In this document: positions 43,365 through 51,858 of the stretch, one piece after another
Layout: every line of letters starts with the position of its first letter
Position numbering within the stretch: position 1 is the stretch's first letter
NCBI GenBank assembly: GCA_963771835.1
Contig: CAVYVA010000001.1
Location: 1 to 64,000, forward strand
Source: CAVQCJ01 sp963771835
Lineage (GTDB): Bacteria; Actinomycetota; Actinomycetes; Prado026
Direction: 5' to 3'
Length of the DNA: 64,000 nt
Notes under the pieces: generated by a model
Told to the model about the DNA's origin: nothing
Seen by the model: the letters and a program-made list of their open reading frames with translations, nothing else
The model's database searches: none
Translations under genes and position numbers: made by a program

Positions 43365-43925
43365 CTAGCCGCGGCGGGCGACGGCCGTCTCGAGGGCGGT
43401 CATCCGGTCCAGCAGCAGCTGGATGTCGCCCCGCGTCGCCGTCTGGGCGTCCTCGCGCAGGTCGACGAGCAGCGAGCCGGACGGCATCAGCTCCGCCCTC
43501 TCGACGTCGGCGATCGAGGTGGCGCCCTGGTCGCGCAAGGCCGCCTCGACGTCGCGCGGCCGCACCCCGAGGCGGCGCAGCACGTCGTGCTTGAGCGCGC
43601 CGTCCTCGGCGATCGTCGTCGGGTCGCCCTCGAAGATCCGCTCGGCCGTGTCGCTGCTGGCCCCCAGCCGGACGAGCGCGCTGTTGACCGCGAACAGCAT
43701 CGCGGCCCCGACCAGGCCGCCGGTCAGCGAGTTGTCCGGGCCGATGATCGCGTTCTGCACGACGTTGGACAGCAGCAGCACCATGACCAGGTCGAACGTC
43801 GTGAACTGGGCCAGGTCACGGCGGCCGATCAGACGCAGCGCGAGCGTGATGAACAGGTACACCGCGACGGTGCGGATCCCCTTCTCCATCACCGGGATCC
43901 CCATGACCCACATGTCGTTCCACAT
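43365..43925 (-). CDS. DUF421 (YetF-like) membrane protein
   Basis: 186 residues with three N-terminal helices (IRTVAVYLFITLALRLIGRR, FDLVMVLLLSNVVQNAIIG, GLVGAAMLFAVNSALVRLG) and the cytoplasmic YetF domain (LRRLGVRPRDVEAALRDQGA, ADVERAELMPSGSLLVDL). The R(D/E)LAQFTTFDLVMVLLLSN block is the family signature. It may be linked to spore or envelope functions in Bacillus relatives; the role is unknown here. It starts 67 bp after cobS ends and may be the last gene of the operon. Confidence 0.85.
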   Translation of the reverse strand: MWNDMWVMGIPVMEKGIRTVAVYLFITLALRLIGRRDLAQFTTFDLVMVLLLSNVVQNAIIGPDNSLTGGLVGAAMLFAVNSALVRLGASSDTAERIFEGDPTTIAEDGALKHDVLRRLGVRPRDVEAALRDQGATSIADVERAELMPSGSLLVDLREDAQTATRGDIQLLLDRMTALETAVARRG

Positions 43926-43992
43926 CCGATGCCTCCGCCGCTCGTCGGGTCGCCCGGCCTGGTCGGGTCCGACGATCCTCGCGCACGCGGGC

Positions 43993-44778
43993 TCAGACGA
44001 ACGCGAAGCAGAGCAGAGCCGCAGTCGTGCCGACCTCGATCGTGGCGCCGAGGACGTCGCCGGTCACCCCGCCCAGCCGGCGGGTGCACCGCCGCACCAG
44101 CAGCGCTGCCACGGCCGCGGCGGCTGCGACGGCGACCGCGGACCGCAACGTCAGCCAGCCGCTGCGGTCGTCGTCGAGCCAGGACGTTCCCGCGCAGGCC
44201 ACCGCGGTCAGCCCGGTCAGCACCGCGGCCGCGACGGTCGGGAAGGCGCCGGCGAACGGCAGGCCCAGACCGTCGGTGCGCGCGGCGGGCACGCCGGCCC
44301 GGCATCCCCACACGACCGCGGTCCGGCCCGCGGTGACGCCGACCAGCACGCCGAGCCAGCCGGTGCCGCGTCCGACGGACTCGGCGACGGCCCCGACCTG
44401 GACCAGCAGCACCAGCACCACGGTCACGACGCCGAACGGTCCGATGTCCGAGCGGCGCATCACCTCGAGCGCCTGGTCGGCCGGCCGCCCGGAGCCCAGG
44501 CCGTCGGCGGTGTCCGCCAGGCCGTCCAGGTGCAGTCCCCGGCTCAACAGGGCCGTACAGGCGATGGCGAGCACGGCCGCCAGCCAGGTCCCGGCGACGG
44601 AGTGGTGGGTGGCAACGCGGACGCCTTCGAGCACGGCGGCGGCGACCCCGCCGACCGCGGCGCCGACCACCGGCGTGAGCCACAGCGCGCCTCGGACGAC
44701 GCCGCGGTCGACCCGCCGCGGCGGCGCGACCCGGACCGCGGTGAACGTACCGAGCGCCAGCCGGAGCGGATCGCTCAC
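43993..44778 (-). CDS. cobS: Adenosylcobinamide-GDP ribazoletransferase
   Basis: 261 residues, an integral membrane protein of about six helices. Family blocks are FTAVRVAPP, LHLDGLADTADGLGSGRPADQAL with the catalytic/metal Asp residues, and EVMRRSDIGPFGVV. It joins adenosylcobinamide-GDP with alpha-ribazole (or its phosphate) to give adenosylcobalamin (phosphate), the last step of nucleotide-loop assembly at the membrane. The start overlaps cobT by 4 bp. Confidence 0.95.
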   Translation of the reverse strand: MSDPLRLALGTFTAVRVAPPRRVDRGVVRGALWLTPVVGAAVGGVAAAVLEGVRVATHHSVAGTWLAAVLAIACTALLSRGLHLDGLADTADGLGSGRPADQALEVMRRSDIGPFGVVTVVLVLLVQVGAVAESVGRGTGWLGVLVGVTAGRTAVVWGCRAGVPAARTDGLGLPFAGAFPTVAAAVLTGLTAVACAGTSWLDDDRSGWLTLRSAVAVAAAAAVAALLVRRCTRRLGGVTGDVLGATIEVGTTAALLCFAFV

Positions 44779-45905
44779 CCGTCAGACCCGGCATCGGTCT
44801 CCCGGTCGGAGACGCCCGCCTCGTCGAAGGTCGACATCTCGGCCAGCGTGGCTGCCGCCGCCTTGAGCACCGGCAGCGCGACGAGCGCGCCGGTCCCCTC
44901 GCCCAGGCGCAGCCCGAAGTCGACGATCGGTTCCAGGTCGAGGCGGTCCAGCGCGCGCGTGTGCGCCGGTTCGGTGGAGCGGTGGCCGGCCAGCCACCAC
45001 TGCCTGGACCGGTACCCGATCCGCTGCGCGACCAGGGCGGCGGCCCCGGAGACCACGCCGTCCAGCAGGACCGGGGTGCGACGCACCGCAGCCTGGAACA
45101 GGAAGCCGGCCATGGCGGCGATGTCCGGTCCGGCCACCTCGGCGAGCAGGTCGACCATGTCCGCCTGCCGGGTGCGTCCTCTGCGGGCTGCGTCGCGCAC
45201 CGCCGCGCACTTGACCATCCAGGCCCGGTCGTCGATGCCCGTGCCGCGACCGACCACGGTGGCGACCTCCGCGTCGGTGAGGACGGCGACCAGCGTCGCC
45301 GACGGCGTGGTGTTGCCGATGCCCATGTCCCCGGCGATCAGCAGGTCGGCGCCTGCGTCGACCTCCTCGTCCGCGATCGCGATCCCGGCGCGGACGGCCT
45401 GCTCGGACTCCTCCCGCGACATCGCCGGGCCGACCGCGATGTCGCCGGTCCCGCGCCGCACCTTGTACGCACCCACCCCGGGCAGGTCGGACAGGTCGGC
45501 GTCCACGGACAGGTCCAGGACGCGTACGGACGCCCCGGTCAACCTGGCGAGCACGTTCACCGCGGCACCGCCCGCGACGAAGTTGCGCACCATCTGCGCG
45601 GTGACCTCGGGCGGGTAGGCCGAGACGCCGGACGCTGCCACGCCGTGGTCGCCGGCGAAGATGACGACCCGCGGGCGCTCGACAGGTCGCGGCGGGCACA
45701 CGCCCTGCACGGCGGACAGCCAGACGGACAGCTCCTCGAGCCGCCCGAGCGCGCCGGTGGGCTTGGTGAGCCGCAGCTGCCTGGCCAGCGCCTGCGCGCG
45801 CACGTCGTCGTCGGGGATCGCCATCGACCGGCTGATGCGGTCGAGCTCGGCGGTCAGGCTCGGCGGCTCGAGCGCGTCGGTGTCGCTGCCGGTCGGGTCG
45901 CTCAC
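44775..45905 (-). CDS. cobT: Nicotinate-nucleotide--dimethylbenzimidazole phosphoribosyltransferase
   Basis: 376 residues. It activates dimethylbenzimidazole to alpha-ribazole phosphate for the lower ligand of cobalamin. Visible are KPTGALGRLEELSVWL, VVIFAGDHGVAASGVSAYP, AGDMGIGNTTPSATLVAVL and the catalytic Glu in LGEGTGALVALPVLKAA. It overlaps cobS downstream and the MBL-CobU gene upstream by 4 bp each, indicating tight co-translation. Confidence 0.95.
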   Translation of the reverse strand: MSDPTGSDTDALEPPSLTAELDRISRSMAIPDDDVRAQALARQLRLTKPTGALGRLEELSVWLSAVQGVCPPRPVERPRVVIFAGDHGVAASGVSAYPPEVTAQMVRNFVAGGAAVNVLARLTGASVRVLDLSVDADLSDLPGVGAYKVRRGTGDIAVGPAMSREESEQAVRAGIAIADEEVDAGADLLIAGDMGIGNTTPSATLVAVLTDAEVATVVGRGTGIDDRAWMVKCAAVRDAARRGRTRQADMVDLLAEVAGPDIAAMAGFLFQAAVRRTPVLLDGVVSGAAALVAQRIGYRSRQWWLAGHRSTEPAHTRALDRLDLEPIVDFGLRLGEGTGALVALPVLKAAAATLAEMSTFDEAGVSDRETDAGSDG

Positions 45906-47311
45906 GCGTACTCCCTCGGAGAGTGGTCCCGGTCGCCCGGGCGGGCTGCTCGCAGGTCCAGCGGCACGCCGGCGACGACCAGCGTGACGACGTCGCAGAC
46001 GGCGGCGATCCGGGCGTTGAGCCGACCCAGCTCGTCGCGGAACCGGCGGCCGGACACGGTTCCGGGCACGATCCCCGAGCCGACCTCGTTGCTGACGACC
46101 ACGACCGTGGCTGTCGACGCCGCGAGGGCCTGGACGAGCCGGTCGCTGCGCCGCACCACCTCGGCGGCCGCGGCGTCGGACGCGGCTGCGGGAGCCCCGT
46201 CATCGGCCGCCCACACGCCGGCTTCGTCCATGACGCCGGCCAGCCACAACGACACGCAGTCCACCAGGACCGAGTCCGTGGCCGTCGCGTCGTCGAGCAC
46301 CGCGGCCACGTCGAGCGTCTCGACGGTCCGCCACCCGGCCGGCCGCCGGGCACGGTGGTCGGCCACCCGGCGGACCCACTCGCCGTCGTCGGGTCGGGTG
46401 CCGCCGGTCGCGACGTACGTCACGTCGCGTTGCCCGGCCAGCAGCGACTCCGCGTGCACGGACTTCCCGGAGCGCGCGCCACCGAGCACCAGCGTGGAGG
46501 TCCCTCGGGCGGGTCGGCCGAGGACAGTGCCGTCCGGAACGACGCGGGCACCCACGGCGGCGAGCCGACGGGCCAGCTCGGCCGGGGCGGGGTCGTGATG
46601 CCCCAGGTGCACCGCGACGACGTCCGTCGACGCGACCACTGCACCGCAGGCGCGCAGTTCGGTCACCGCGGCGGCGAAGCTCGCGAGGTCCAGGTGCCGG
46701 GTGCCATGGTCGGTCCGGTCACCGAACGACTGCTCCAGCAGCACCACGTCGTACGCCCGGCCGGCCACCGCGTCCCGGGTCGAGGCAGGCAGCGGTCCGG
46801 TGTCGGTGGCGTACAGCACGGTCCCGCCGTCCGGCGCTGTCACGTCGTACAGGACTCCGGGGCCGGCGTGCTCGTCGCCGTGGTCCGCCTCGAGCACCGC
46901 GACGACGTAGCCGCCCAGCTCGAGCCGGTCGCCGGCACGCACCGCCCGTGGACGTACCGGGTCGTCCGGTCCGATCCAGTCGGCGAACACCGCGACCGCC
47001 TCCGGCGGCCCGACCAGGTCCAGCGGCTCGGTCCGGCCCGCCCACGCCCGCGCCAGCAGCGCCATCGGGCTCGCGTGGTCGGGGTGCGAGTGGGTGAGCA
47101 GCAGGTGCCGGACGTCCGCGAGCGAACGCCCGGCCCGGGTGGCGGCGTACGGCACCTCGGGTCCGCAGTCCAGCAGCAGCCGCCCGTCGACCAGCGCGGC
47201 GGTCTGCGCCCGTACGTCCCCGGTGGCCAGCGCGTCCGTGCACAGCCGGCACCGGCAGAAGGCGTTCGGCCGGCCGCCCGCACCCGCGGTGCCGAGCACG
47301 ACGACCTCCAT
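45902..47311 (-). CDS. cobU: Fusion of a PhnP-like metallo-beta-lactamase-fold hydrolase and CobU
   Basis: 469 residues. Residues about 1-265 are an MBL-fold hydrolase with THSHPDH (74-79 region), ATDTGPL and a PhnP-like cysteine knuckle CRCRLC (19-24). Residues about 270-469 are adenosylcobinamide kinase/guanylyltransferase with P-loop GGARSGKS (277-284), VDCVSLWLAG and VVVSNEVGSGIVP. CobU phosphorylates adenosylcobinamide and attaches GMP. The MBL part may hydrolyse a phosphate ester in the same pathway, for instance the alpha-ribazole phosphate step, but that is inference. There is a 4-bp overlap with cobT and a 1-bp overlap with the S-component gene. Confidence 0.88.
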   Translation of the reverse strand: MEVVVLGTAGAGGRPNAFCRCRLCTDALATGDVRAQTAALVDGRLLLDCGPEVPYAATRAGRSLADVRHLLLTHSHPDHASPMALLARAWAGRTEPLDLVGPPEAVAVFADWIGPDDPVRPRAVRAGDRLELGGYVVAVLEADHGDEHAGPGVLYDVTAPDGGTVLYATDTGPLPASTRDAVAGRAYDVVLLEQSFGDRTDHGTRHLDLASFAAAVTELRACGAVVASTDVVAVHLGHHDPAPAELARRLAAVGARVVPDGTVLGRPARGTSTLVLGGARSGKSVHAESLLAGQRDVTYVATGGTRPDDGEWVRRVADHRARRPAGWRTVETLDVAAVLDDATATDSVLVDCVSLWLAGVMDEAGVWAADDGAPAAASDAAAAEVVRRSDRLVQALAASTATVVVVSNEVGSGIVPGTVSGRRFRDELGRLNARIAAVCDVVTLVVAGVPLDLRAARPGDRDHSPREYA

Positions 47312-48186
47312 CAGCGTCCCACCGCCGCGGGGCCCGGCTCGAAACCGACCGGGACGTCGAAGGCGGCCCGCCTCGTGGCCCGGCGCAGGGCGCGCAGCAC
47401 CGGCCCGCCGAAGGCCAGCACGAGGGCCGCGTTCCCGAGGCCGCGGATCAGGTCCCAGCCCAGCGACGTCGCCACCGAGTACGCCAGGAACCGGCTGAGG
47501 TTCTCCGCCAGCGGTGCGCCCGGCACGAAGGACAGCGACGACGACGTCCCGGTCTGGAACGGCCAGAACCACAGGTTCATCAAGAACCCGAACGCGACGC
47601 CGCTGACGGCCCCGTACCCGGCCAGCATCACCAGCTCGCGTCGCCCGCGCGCCGGCGGCAGCAGCCCGCTGAAGAACCCGGTCCAGGCGGCGGCGAGCAT
47701 CTGGAACGGCAGCCACGGGCCGACCCCTCCGGTCAGCAGGGCGGAGCTGAACATCGTGGTGGCGCCGAGCACGAAGCCGAACCCGGGACCGAGCGCGCGC
47801 CCGCCCAGGATCAGCACCACGAACATCGGGTTGAAGCCGGTCACGCCGGCGCCGAAGGGACGCAGCGCGGTGCCCAGCGCGGCCAGGACGCCCAGCATCG
47901 CGACGGCCTTCGCGTCCACCCCGCCGGAGGAGATCTCGGCCAGCAGCACCAGGATCAGCAGCGGCAGCAGCGCGGCGAACAGCCACGGCGCGTCCGCATC
48001 GTGCCCGATGCCGGAGCCGGGATGGGCGAGCAGCGGCCAGCCGAACGCGGCGACGCCGACCAGGGAGACCAGGGCGAGCGCGAGTGCCGGACGCACGCCG
48101 ATGCGCAGGGCATGCGTACGGCCTGCGGCGGGTCGTGGCGCGCCGGCGCCGGGGTGGCCCGTCGCACGGGTGACGGTGGTTGTCAT
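47311..48186 (-). CDS. ECF transporter S component, probably cobalamin-type
   Basis: 291 residues with about seven helices (LALALVSLVGVAAFGWPLLA, LFAALLPLLILVLLAEISSG, AVAMLGVLAALGTALRPFGA). The block TGFNPMFVVLILGGRALGPGFG and the later PWLPFQMLAAAWTGFFSGLL are typical of the CbrT-like/DUF6580-like S components placed in B12 clusters. It gives substrate specificity to the T and ATPase subunits encoded just upstream. Specificity for a corrinoid is inferred from the riboswitch and the cobTSU genes. The start overlaps the ATPase stop by 4 bp. Confidence 0.85.
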   Translation of the reverse strand: MTTTVTRATGHPGAGAPRPAAGRTHALRIGVRPALALALVSLVGVAAFGWPLLAHPGSGIGHDADAPWLFAALLPLLILVLLAEISSGGVDAKAVAMLGVLAALGTALRPFGAGVTGFNPMFVVLILGGRALGPGFGFVLGATTMFSSALLTGGVGPWLPFQMLAAAWTGFFSGLLPPARGRRELVMLAGYGAVSGVAFGFLMNLWFWPFQTGTSSSLSFVPGAPLAENLSRFLAYSVATSLGWDLIRGLGNAALVLAFGGPVLRALRRATRRAAFDVPVGFEPGPAAVGR

Positions 48187-49805
48187 CCGGCGGCTCGCAG
48201 CGCCTCGGCGACCTCGGCGACGGTGAGCCACGGCCCCGGTGCCAGCACCTTCGCCACCTGCGGTGAGAACGCGGGGGACCCGACGACGACCTCGGCGGTC
48301 GGCCCGTCCGCGACCACCTCGCCGTCGGCGACGACGACGGTGCGGTCGGCGACGTCGGCGGCCAGCTCGACGTCGTGGGTGGCGAGCACGACCGCGTGCC
48401 CGGCGGCGGCCAGCTCGCGCAGCGTCTGCACCAGCCGCGCCTTGGCCTCGTAGTCCAGCCCTCGGGTCGGTTCGTCCAGCAGCACCAGTGGCGGCGCGGC
48501 GACCAGCACGACGGCCAGGGCGAGCGCGAGCCGCTGCCCCTCGGACAGGTCGCGTGGGTGCCGCTGCGGGTCGACGCCCGGGCTCAGCCGCCCGAACAGC
48601 GCGAGCGTCGAGCCCGCGGCCGTGCCGGCGTCGCGGTCCGCCCCGGCGCACTCGGACACGACGCTCTCGGCGTACAGCAGGTCGCCGGCGTCCTGCGGGA
48701 CCAGCCCGACCCGGCGCAGCAGCTGGGGCCCGGTCAGTCCGACCGGGTCCGCGGCCTGCGCGCCGGCCCCCAGCCGGACCCGGCCGGCCATCGGGGTGGC
48801 GGTGCCGACCAGCGCGGAGAGCATCGTCGTCTTGCCGGCGCCGTTGCGGCCCATCAGCGCGACCACCTGGCCGGCGGCGAGCGCGAGCGACAGACCGTGC
48901 AGCGCCACCACCGCGTCGTACCTGACGGTGACGTCCTCGAGCGTGGCGGCCGTCGCGCCGGCGGGCACGTCGCGACGCACCGGGCGGTGTCCGTCCAGCC
49001 GCGCCCGCAGCGGGCCGGCCGCCCGGCGGGCGTCGCGCACGGACAGCGGCAACGGGTCCCAGCCGGCGACCCGGCCCAGGTGCACCACCGGCGGTGCCAC
49101 CGACGAGCCGGCCATCACCTCGGCCGGCATCCCCACCTCGGGGGGCGTGGCCGAGCCGGACAGCCGCACCACGCGGTCGGCGTACTGCACGACGCGCTCG
49201 AGCCGGTGCTCGGCCAGCAGCACGGTCAGGCCGAGGTCGTGCACGAGCCGCTGGAGCGCGGCGAGCACCTCCTCGGCGGCACCGGGGTCCAGCGCCGACG
49301 TCGGCTCGTCCAGGACGAGCACCTGGGGGTGCGCGGTGAGCACCGAGCCGATCGCGACCCGCTGCCGCTGTCCGCCGGACAACGTCCGCAGCGGCCGCTC
49401 CCGAAGCTCCGCCAGGCCGAGCAGGTCGAGCGTCTCCTCGACGCGCCGGCGCATCACGGCGGGCGGCAGGCCCAGCGACTCCATCGCGTACGCCAGCTCC
49501 TCCTCGACCACGTCGGTGACGAAGCCGGCCGTCGGGTCCTGGTCCAGGAACCCGACCACGTCGGCCAGCTCGCGCGGGGGGTGGTCGCGGGTGTCCCGTC
49601 CGGCGACCACGACGCGACCGGTGAGGGTGCCGCCGGAGAAGTGCGGCACCAGCCCGTTGACGGTGCGCAGCAGGGTCGACTTGCCGGACCCGGTGCTGCC
49701 GACGACCAGGCACAGCTCGCCCTCGGGCACGACCAGGTCGACGCCCTGCAGCGCCGGGCGGTCGGCCCCGTCGTAGGTGACGGAGACGTCCTCGAACCGG
49801 ATCAC
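48183..49805 (-). CDS. ECF transporter fused double ATPase
   Basis: 540 residues with two ABC domains. Domain 1: Walker A VGSTGSGKST (about 35-44), signature LSGGQRQRVAIGSVL, Walker B VLVLDEPTSALDPG. Domain 2: Walker A MGRNGAGKTT, signature LSEGQRLALALAV, Walker B LVLLDEPTRGLDYE. Both sites look intact apart from SEGQ in place of SGGQ. The fused A-A' arrangement is the usual actinobacterial ECF form. It powers uptake together with the T and S components and overlaps both neighbours by 4 bp. Confidence 0.93.
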   Translation of the reverse strand: MIRFEDVSVTYDGADRPALQGVDLVVPEGELCLVVGSTGSGKSTLLRTVNGLVPHFSGGTLTGRVVVAGRDTRDHPPRELADVVGFLDQDPTAGFVTDVVEEELAYAMESLGLPPAVMRRRVEETLDLLGLAELRERPLRTLSGGQRQRVAIGSVLTAHPQVLVLDEPTSALDPGAAEEVLAALQRLVHDLGLTVLLAEHRLERVVQYADRVVRLSGSATPPEVGMPAEVMAGSSVAPPVVHLGRVAGWDPLPLSVRDARRAAGPLRARLDGHRPVRRDVPAGATAATLEDVTVRYDAVVALHGLSLALAAGQVVALMGRNGAGKTTMLSALVGTATPMAGRVRLGAGAQAADPVGLTGPQLLRRVGLVPQDAGDLLYAESVVSECAGADRDAGTAAGSTLALFGRLSPGVDPQRHPRDLSEGQRLALALAVVLVAAPPLVLLDEPTRGLDYEAKARLVQTLRELAAAGHAVVLATHDVELAADVADRTVVVADGEVVADGPTAEVVVGSPAFSPQVAKVLAPGPWLTVAEVAEALRAAG

Positions 49806-50965
49806 CGCCGGTCACCGCCCGCCGGCACGAGGGCGGCGGCATGGTCGCGGCGCGGCGCCGGGCGGGACGGGTCGCGGGGCCGGGGCGAGACCCACGCGGG
49901 CAGGATGCCGACCAGGATTCCCGCGGTCGGCAGCAGCGGCAGCGTCGGCCAGGCCGGCGGCGCGTACTGGCCGACGAGGCCCGCGACCCCGGCCGCGGCG
50001 GCGACGACGAGCGTGCCCGCCGCCACGACCCCGCAGCCGGCGACCAGCCACTCCGGCAGCGCCCACGGGTCCGGACGGTAGCGGCTGCGCCGGACCCGCC
50101 GTCCGGCGACCACGAACCCGGCGCCGGCCACCACCAGGCCGGCCAGCAGCAGCGGCACCCCGAGCACCGGCAGCCCCGCGACCTGCGGCGAGCCACCCTC
50201 GAGCAGCCCGAAGACCCCCGCGCAGACCCCCACGAGCCCGGCGAGGACCAGGGCCGAGGTCAGCCGGCGCGCGCCCGCGCCGACGCCTGCGTTGCGGCCG
50301 TAGCCGCGCGAGTCCATCGCCGCGGCCAGCGTGAGCGAGCGGTCCAGCGCACCTTCCAGGACGGGGACCGCCACCCCGCGCAGGCCACGCAGCCCCCGGT
50401 CCGGGCGGCCGCGCAGTCGGTGCGCCACCTTGACCCGGGTGACGTCCTCGACCATCTGCGGCGCCAGCGTCATCGCGACGACCACGGCCACCCCGACCTC
50501 GTACAGAGCGGCGGGCACGCACCGCAGCAGCCGGGACGGGTTCGCGAGGGAGTTGGCCGCACCCACGCAGATCAGCAGGGTGGCCAGCCGAAGCCCGTCG
50601 TACAACGCGCCGAGCAGGTCCTGGACGGTGAGGTCGCCGCCGATCCGGACGCCGCCGGCCCAGCCCGGCACCGGCAGCTCGGGGATGTGCAGGATCACCG
50701 TCCCGGTGCCGGTCGCGCCGAAGACGACCTGGAAGGCGAGCCGCAGGGCGATCACGACCAGGCCCAGCCGCAGGAACGCCCCGTACGAGCGGGCCCACGG
50801 CGCCGCGGTCCGGCGGGCGGCCACGACATAGGCGGTCACGGCGACGATCAGCAGCAGCAGCAACGGGTTCGTGGTGCGGCTGGCCGCGGTGGCCAGCCCG
50901 AGCGCCCACAGCCACCAGGCCCCGGGGTGCAGCGGCCGGGGCAGGAACGCGGTGCGCAGGCTCAT
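49802..50965 (-). CDS. ECF transporter T component (CbiQ-like)
   Basis: 387 residues. Helices in the N-terminal half and the two coupling-helix motifs AAAMDSRGYGR (the ARG/A-R-G type signature) and an earlier RVKVAHRLRGRPDRGLRGL region identify the transmembrane coupling protein of ECF importers. A second helical block (SALVLAGLVGVCAGVFGLLE, LAGLVVAGAGFVVAGRRVR, GCGVVAAGTLVVAAAAGVAG) extends it beyond the usual ~260 residues. It overlaps the SCO2322-family gene and the ATPase gene by 4 bp each. Confidence 0.9.
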   Translation of the reverse strand: MSLRTAFLPRPLHPGAWWLWALGLATAASRTTNPLLLLLIVAVTAYVVAARRTAAPWARSYGAFLRLGLVVIALRLAFQVVFGATGTGTVILHIPELPVPGWAGGVRIGGDLTVQDLLGALYDGLRLATLLICVGAANSLANPSRLLRCVPAALYEVGVAVVVAMTLAPQMVEDVTRVKVAHRLRGRPDRGLRGLRGVAVPVLEGALDRSLTLAAAMDSRGYGRNAGVGAGARRLTSALVLAGLVGVCAGVFGLLEGGSPQVAGLPVLGVPLLLAGLVVAGAGFVVAGRRVRRSRYRPDPWALPEWLVAGCGVVAAGTLVVAAAAGVAGLVGQYAPPAWPTLPLLPTAGILVGILPAWVSPRPRDPSRPAPRRDHAAALVPAGGDRR

Positions 50966-51858
50966 GGCGCACCGCGGCCGCGGGTCCCGCGCAGCGCCCG
51001 TACGGCTGCGGCCCCGCCGACGGCAAGGACGAGCGCCGCTCCGGCCCACGCTCCGACCGGCGGTCCGCCGCTCGTCCCGCCTCGGTCGGGTACTCCGCCG
51101 GCGCCGACAGCCACTGGCTGCGGGTCGCCCGACGACGACCCGGACCCCGTGCCGGTGCCGCCCGGCTCGGCGCTGCCCGGACCCGGGCTCGGCGTCGTCG
51201 AGCCGCCCACGGCTGCCGCGCCGCTGTGCGCCGGACCGGCGGACCCGCCCGTCGAGGGACGGCTGCCGGACGCGGTGGGAGCCGGTGCGTGCGAGGTCGG
51301 CTTCGGCGTCGGTGGCGGGGTCGGCTTCGGCGAGGGCGGCTGCACGATGACGCCGCACTCACCGGACGGGTAGCCGTCGATGCCGCACACGAGACCGCTG
51401 TCGCTGCGCACCGACGCGTACTGCTGGAGCACGACGGCGGAGCTGCCGTTGTCGGCCACCTGCGCGCAGAACGTGTCCACGCCGCGGGGCGGCTTCTGCC
51501 CGGGCGGAGCGTCGGCGCTCGTGCCGTAGTCGACGACCAGCCCGACCAGCTTCTGGCCCGACGGCGCGGCCGTGTGGTGCGCGCAGATCGACGCGTACGA
51601 GGCGGTCGCCCGCGGCTTCACCGACCCGGCCGTGCCGCTGACGGCGAACCGCCACCCGTCCACCGATCCCGCCGGCGGCCGGTAGGTCGCCCCGACCGGC
51701 GAGAACGTCCAGCCGCCGGTCGAGGTGCCGTGCCAGTAGGACCAGTAGCGGTACGCGGACGCCGAGGCCGGCCAGGCTGCGACGGCGGCCGGCGCGAGCG
51801 CCGCCGAGGTCGCGACGACCAGCGCCGCGGCCCGGGCGGACAGCCGGCGCCGCGTCAT
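50962..51858 (-). CDS. SCO2322-family secreted protein
   Basis: 298 residues: a signal peptide (RRRLSARAAALVVATSAALA, AxA site near 30), a compact domain with YRYWSYWHGTSTGGWTFSP, GWRFAVSG and three or four cysteines (SICAHH, TFCAQV, VCGIDGYPSGECG), then a long Pro/Ser/Gly linker and a C-terminal helix (GAWAGAALVLAVGGAAAVRAL) with a basic tail. It is thus exported and held at the membrane. Streptomyces homologues lie in the same ECF/B12 cluster. A role in delivering corrinoid to the importer is inferred. ATGA overlaps on both sides. Confidence 0.8.
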   Translation of the reverse strand: MTRRRLSARAAALVVATSAALAPAAVAAWPASASAYRYWSYWHGTSTGGWTFSPVGATYRPPAGSVDGWRFAVSGTAGSVKPRATASYASICAHHTAAPSGQKLVGLVVDYGTSADAPPGQKPPRGVDTFCAQVADNGSSAVVLQQYASVRSDSGLVCGIDGYPSGECGVIVQPPSPKPTPPPTPKPTSHAPAPTASGSRPSTGGSAGPAHSGAAAVGGSTTPSPGPGSAEPGGTGTGSGSSSGDPQPVAVGAGGVPDRGGTSGGPPVGAWAGAALVLAVGGAAAVRALRGTRGRGAP

